A stretch of DNA of 64,000 nucleotides from Desulfonema magnum. Its GTDB lineage: Bacteria > Desulfobacterota > Desulfobacteria > Desulfobacterales > 4be13. The position numbers and the translations under genes are program-made. The notes beneath the pieces were generated by a model. That model was given only the letters and a program-made list of their open reading frames with translations. It made no database searches and had not been told where the DNA came from. This document shows, piece after piece, positions 62,041-64,000 of the stretch (within the stretch, counting starts at the first letter, position 1; every line of letters begins with the position of its first letter). Location of the stretch: NCBI RefSeq assembly GCF_017377395.1, contig NZ_CP061800.1, positions 6,345,633 to 6,409,632 of the forward strand. Reading direction: 5' to 3'.

Positions 62041-62844
62041 ATGAACAATGCCCATCAGAAAATCATAGACAGCCATGTGCATCTGGACCACATTCACAAA
62101 AGAACCCCCCAAAGAATCAGATGGATGCAGGAACTTGGGATTATTCCGATTTCCTGGGCATTTGCCATGCACATTGAAACCCGGAGCGATTTAAAAAAAT
62201 ACCTCCGAACCCAGGCAGATACAATACAGGAACTTAGCCGGAACGGTTTCAAATGTTTCTTTCTTTCCGGTATTCATCCCCGGAACATCCCCTCGGATTT
62301 GAAAGCAGAGGATGTGAAAACCCTTCTGGCTCCGTTCTTAGATGATCCCCTTTGTCTGGGAATCGGCGAAATCGGTCTTGAGACCGGAACGCAGAGGGAA
62401 CAGGAAATTCTGGCGGCACAGTTGGATATGGAGAAAACACTCAGACACATGGGTAAAAAATTTGGCATTCATACCCCCCGAAACAACAAGCCGGAAATCA
62501 CCAAAAAACTTCTGTCGGCCCTCAGTTTGTATCCGGGAATTGAAACATTCACGGTGATTGATCATTGCACACCGGAGACCATTGACAGTGTCCTGAAAAA
62601 AGGATATTGGGCAGGTGTCACCCTCAGCCCTGTCAAGGCATCTTTGAAGGATTTGGAAAAGATCGTCAGCCATCATCCTGAAGATTTACAACGCATCTTA
62701 TGTAACACAGATTCCGGAACGGTTTTCTACGAAGATATTTACATGCTTTACAGGTCAGATGCCTTTCTCCCAGACATGCGGAACAAACTTACTTTTGAAA
62801 ACGCATTTTATTTTTTCACGCCTGAATCATCTGAAATTTTATAA
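62041..62844 (+). CDS. TatD-like metal-dependent hydrolase
   Basis: 267 aa. Metal sites of the amidohydrolase/TatD fold: IDSHVHLDH (HxH), GIGEIGLETG (Glu), FGIHTPR (His), VIDHCTPET (His), LCNTDSG (Asp). TatD proteins are deoxyribonucleases or related hydrolases; this one differs from typical TatD in the ILCNTDSGT block, so the substrate is open. ATG 62041 is six bases after AGGA; two earlier in-frame starts are less well placed. The stop codon touches the inverted-repeat element that follows. Confidence 0.85.
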   Translation: MNNAHQKIIDSHVHLDHIHKRTPQRIRWMQELGIIPISWAFAMHIETRSDLKKYLRTQADTIQELSRNGFKCFFLSGIHPRNIPSDLKAEDVKTLLAPFLDDPLCLGIGEIGLETGTQREQEILAAQLDMEKTLRHMGKKFGIHTPRNNKPEITKKLLSALSLYPGIETFTVIDHCTPETIDSVLKKGYWAGVTLSPVKASLKDLEKIVSHHPEDLQRILCNTDSGTVFYEDIYMLYRSDAFLPDMRNKLTFENAFYFFTPESSEIL

Positions 62845-62959
62845 AAGGGTGTTAAAACAATCGCACTATTTAAAATGATATCAGATAGTTGACTGAAATC
62901 TTTGTTTTGTGTAACCGATTAATTTTATTGGTTATACTCACATTGTTTTAACACCCTTT
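62844..62959. mobile_element. GGGTGT-family inverted-repeat element (copy 2)
   Basis: Perfect 18-bp ends AAAGGGTGTTAAAACAAT (62844-62861) and complement (62942-62959) around 80 AT-rich bp. Ends are related to those at 7090-7302. Possible 3-bp duplication ATA. May also end transcription of the TatD-like gene. Confidence 0.78.
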
Positions 62960-62960
62960 A

Positions 62961-63020
62961 TAAGTACCAAACCATAAATCTTTTGATATTTGTCCGGAAA
63001 AGAAACCCGGTTTTGTTCCC
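62961..63020. mobile_element. MITE-like element, TAAGTACC family (copy 5, left end only)
   Basis: TAAGTACCAAACCATAAATC then GAAACCCGGTTTTGTTCCC, passing straight into TTCGACAAGCTCAGGGAACG repeats. The right end is missing. Confidence 0.65.
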
Positions 63021-63185
63021 TTCGACAAGCTCAGGGAACGGGCGGGGGCGGGGTGTCTGGTCCTTGAGATAGTTGTTGAGCCGGTCGTTGAGCCGGTCGA
63101 AACGTCGTTCCGTTCCCTTCGACACAAGCTCAGGGAACGGGCGGCCTGTCGTCGAGATGGTCGTTGAGCCTGTCGAAACGCCTTT
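63021..63185. repeat. TTCGACAAGCTCA/TGAGCCTGTCGAA repeat cluster
   Basis: Alternating CCCTTCGACAAGCTCAGGGAAC and GTTGAGCCGGTCGAAACG elements, able to pair with each other. The same motif forms the 38-bp array in 18373-18700. Confidence 0.8.
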
Positions 63186-63248
63186 CGCAAACACATTTGG
63201 TAAAAACCGACAGATGATCACTCATATCAGATTTAGGAGTTAAATAAT

Positions 63249-63611
63249 ATGGAAAATCAAAAAGTTGATGCAGAAAGAAGGCAATATCCGCGTATAAGCG
63301 CATATATGGAATTTGAACTTGAGACAGAGGATGATATTATCACGGCCGAGATGATAAATCTCAGTTGCAGCGGAGCATATTGCAAAGTGAATAAACAAGT
63401 TCCTCTTATGACGCATTTTCGTATTGTTTTTCCATTAATTTACGGCAATGAGGAGCATGATGTCGAATATGTTGAATGTTCCGGAACAGTAGTGAGAGCG
63501 GAGGAGATTTTGCCCGAAGAAAATATATATAACATTGCTATTTTCTTTAATGAAATTGAAGACTCCGAGAGAAACAAGATAATGACTTTTATTGAAAGAA
63601 TTGAGAATTAA
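63249..63611 (+). CDS. PilZ-domain protein
   Basis: 120 aa single-domain protein. The cyclic-di-GMP-binding motifs are ERRQYPRI (RxxxR) and INLSCSGAYC ([DN]xSxxG), followed by the barrel strands VECSGTVVRAEE and NIAIFFNEIE. It binds c-di-GMP and passes the signal to motility or exopolysaccharide machinery. Ribosome-binding site AGGAG. No partner is adjacent in the window. Confidence 0.92.
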   Translation: MENQKVDAERRQYPRISAYMEFELETEDDIITAEMINLSCSGAYCKVNKQVPLMTHFRIVFPLIYGNEEHDVEYVECSGTVVRAEEILPEENIYNIAIFFNEIEDSERNKIMTFIERIEN

Positions 63612-63815
63612 AAATTGAAAATTGAGAAGTTTGACTTGCGGCTTTCGTTTTTTTTGATTATAAGAAATCTGGGGGAGGCCGACCAAGCCCTGTAAGGACA
63701 GTATCTTTGCAGCAGGTTTGCAAGTCCCTGTCAAGACCTCAGGGGCGGCATATTTACAGCATGATCTGCTAAAAAAAATCTGAAGAAATAAAACAATTGA
63801 AAAGAAAGGACCGAC
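63612..63815. repeat. Intergenic repeats with CTGATTATAA-like end
   Basis: Short AATTGAG/AATTGAA heptamers right after the PilZ stop, then TGATTATAAGAAATCTGGGGGAGG and the AAGCCCTGTAAGG...GGCATATTTACAGCA core. No gene. Confidence 0.6.
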
Positions 63816-64000
63816 ATGAATAAATATTTTATAAAAAAAATGAAAGATGAGAAAAAAAGAACTGACAGAGATCGTTTTGAGCGCGTTGAATCATTTCAGA
63901 ATACAAACTCATTTGTCAGCTTCAGATATTCATATAAATCAGTGTCTTCCTCCGGTGGAAAAACACATATAAAGGCGAGGCAGGAACGATTTGAAAATGG
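63816..64000 (+). CDS. Unknown protein, cut by the window end
   Basis: Starts at ATG 63816 after AAAGGA and stays open to the last base. The first 61 residues are basic and polar (NKYFIKKMKDEKKRTDRDRF, then ERVESFQNTNSFVSFRYSYK). No signal peptide or known motif. Possibly a partner of the PilZ protein upstream. Confidence 0.5.
   Translation, partial: MNKYFIKKMKDEKKRTDRDRFERVESFQNTNSFVSFRYSYKSVSSSGGKTHIKARQERFEN

Overview
The window reads as a chromosomal stretch of a moderate-GC Gram-negative bacterium, most likely a Desulfobacterota sulfate reducer of the Desulfonema type. This is inferred from the gene set: selA followed by a TPR gene, class I lysyl-tRNA synthetase, diphosphate-dependent phosphofructokinase, several chemoreceptors and sigma-54 regulators, and a TorT-like binding protein. 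The very heavy load of palindromic intergenic repeats points the same way. No rRNA or tRNA gene was recognised.

Layout. 0-1.2 kb: hairpin tandem array and hisF. 1.4-6.7 kb: a membrane chemoreceptor, then selA with a co-transcribed degenerate-GGDEF/TPR gene. 7-12.1 kb: TorT-like protein, ruvB and a large secreted SGNH-like protein. 12.9-18.3 kb: Cache-domain secreted protein plus chemoreceptor, CCA-adding enzyme, hybrid response-regulator/kinase. 18.3-27.4 kb: a 28-bp inverted repeat enclosing a 38-bp tandem array, a thioesterase, and a tightly overlapping exopolysaccharide operon (GT2, unknown toroid-like protein, GT4, CpsD-like protein without a Walker A lysine, sigma-54 regulator) with a sulfotransferase upstream. 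27.5-31 kb: enoyl-CoA hydratase, rplM-rpsI, CYTH and EEP proteins. 31-36.4 kb: a GxxExxY gene flanked by CACAAAG-type arrays and split by an insertion sequence with a 9-bp target duplication, then a second transposase. 36.4-46 kb: solute-binding-like protein, zinc-ribbon/ferritin-like pair, 14-blade WD40 lipoprotein, TolC-like protein, three AT-rich unknown genes, lysK. 46-50.7 kb: an accessory graveyard of nested repeats, transposase fragments, a toxin-antitoxin pair and two Uma2 paralogues. 50.7-64 kb: PPi-PFK, znuACB, a broken type III restriction gene, BamA, UspA, CBS protein, TatD-like hydrolase, PilZ protein.

The most striking content lies between genes. At least six families of short non-autonomous inverted-repeat elements can be defined from sequence alone. 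Three of them carry perfect target-site duplications in more than one copy: CTGATTATAACGG ends with 8 bp, CAGCAGATCGAAAA ends with 5 bp, CTCGATGATCAA ends with 5-6 bp. One family has inserted into a restriction gene, and one element sits nested inside another. Families with different ends share the same internal hairpin cores, so ends and cores look modular. Independently, many gene borders carry short tandem repeats whose unit is 7 bp but whose sequence differs from place to place.
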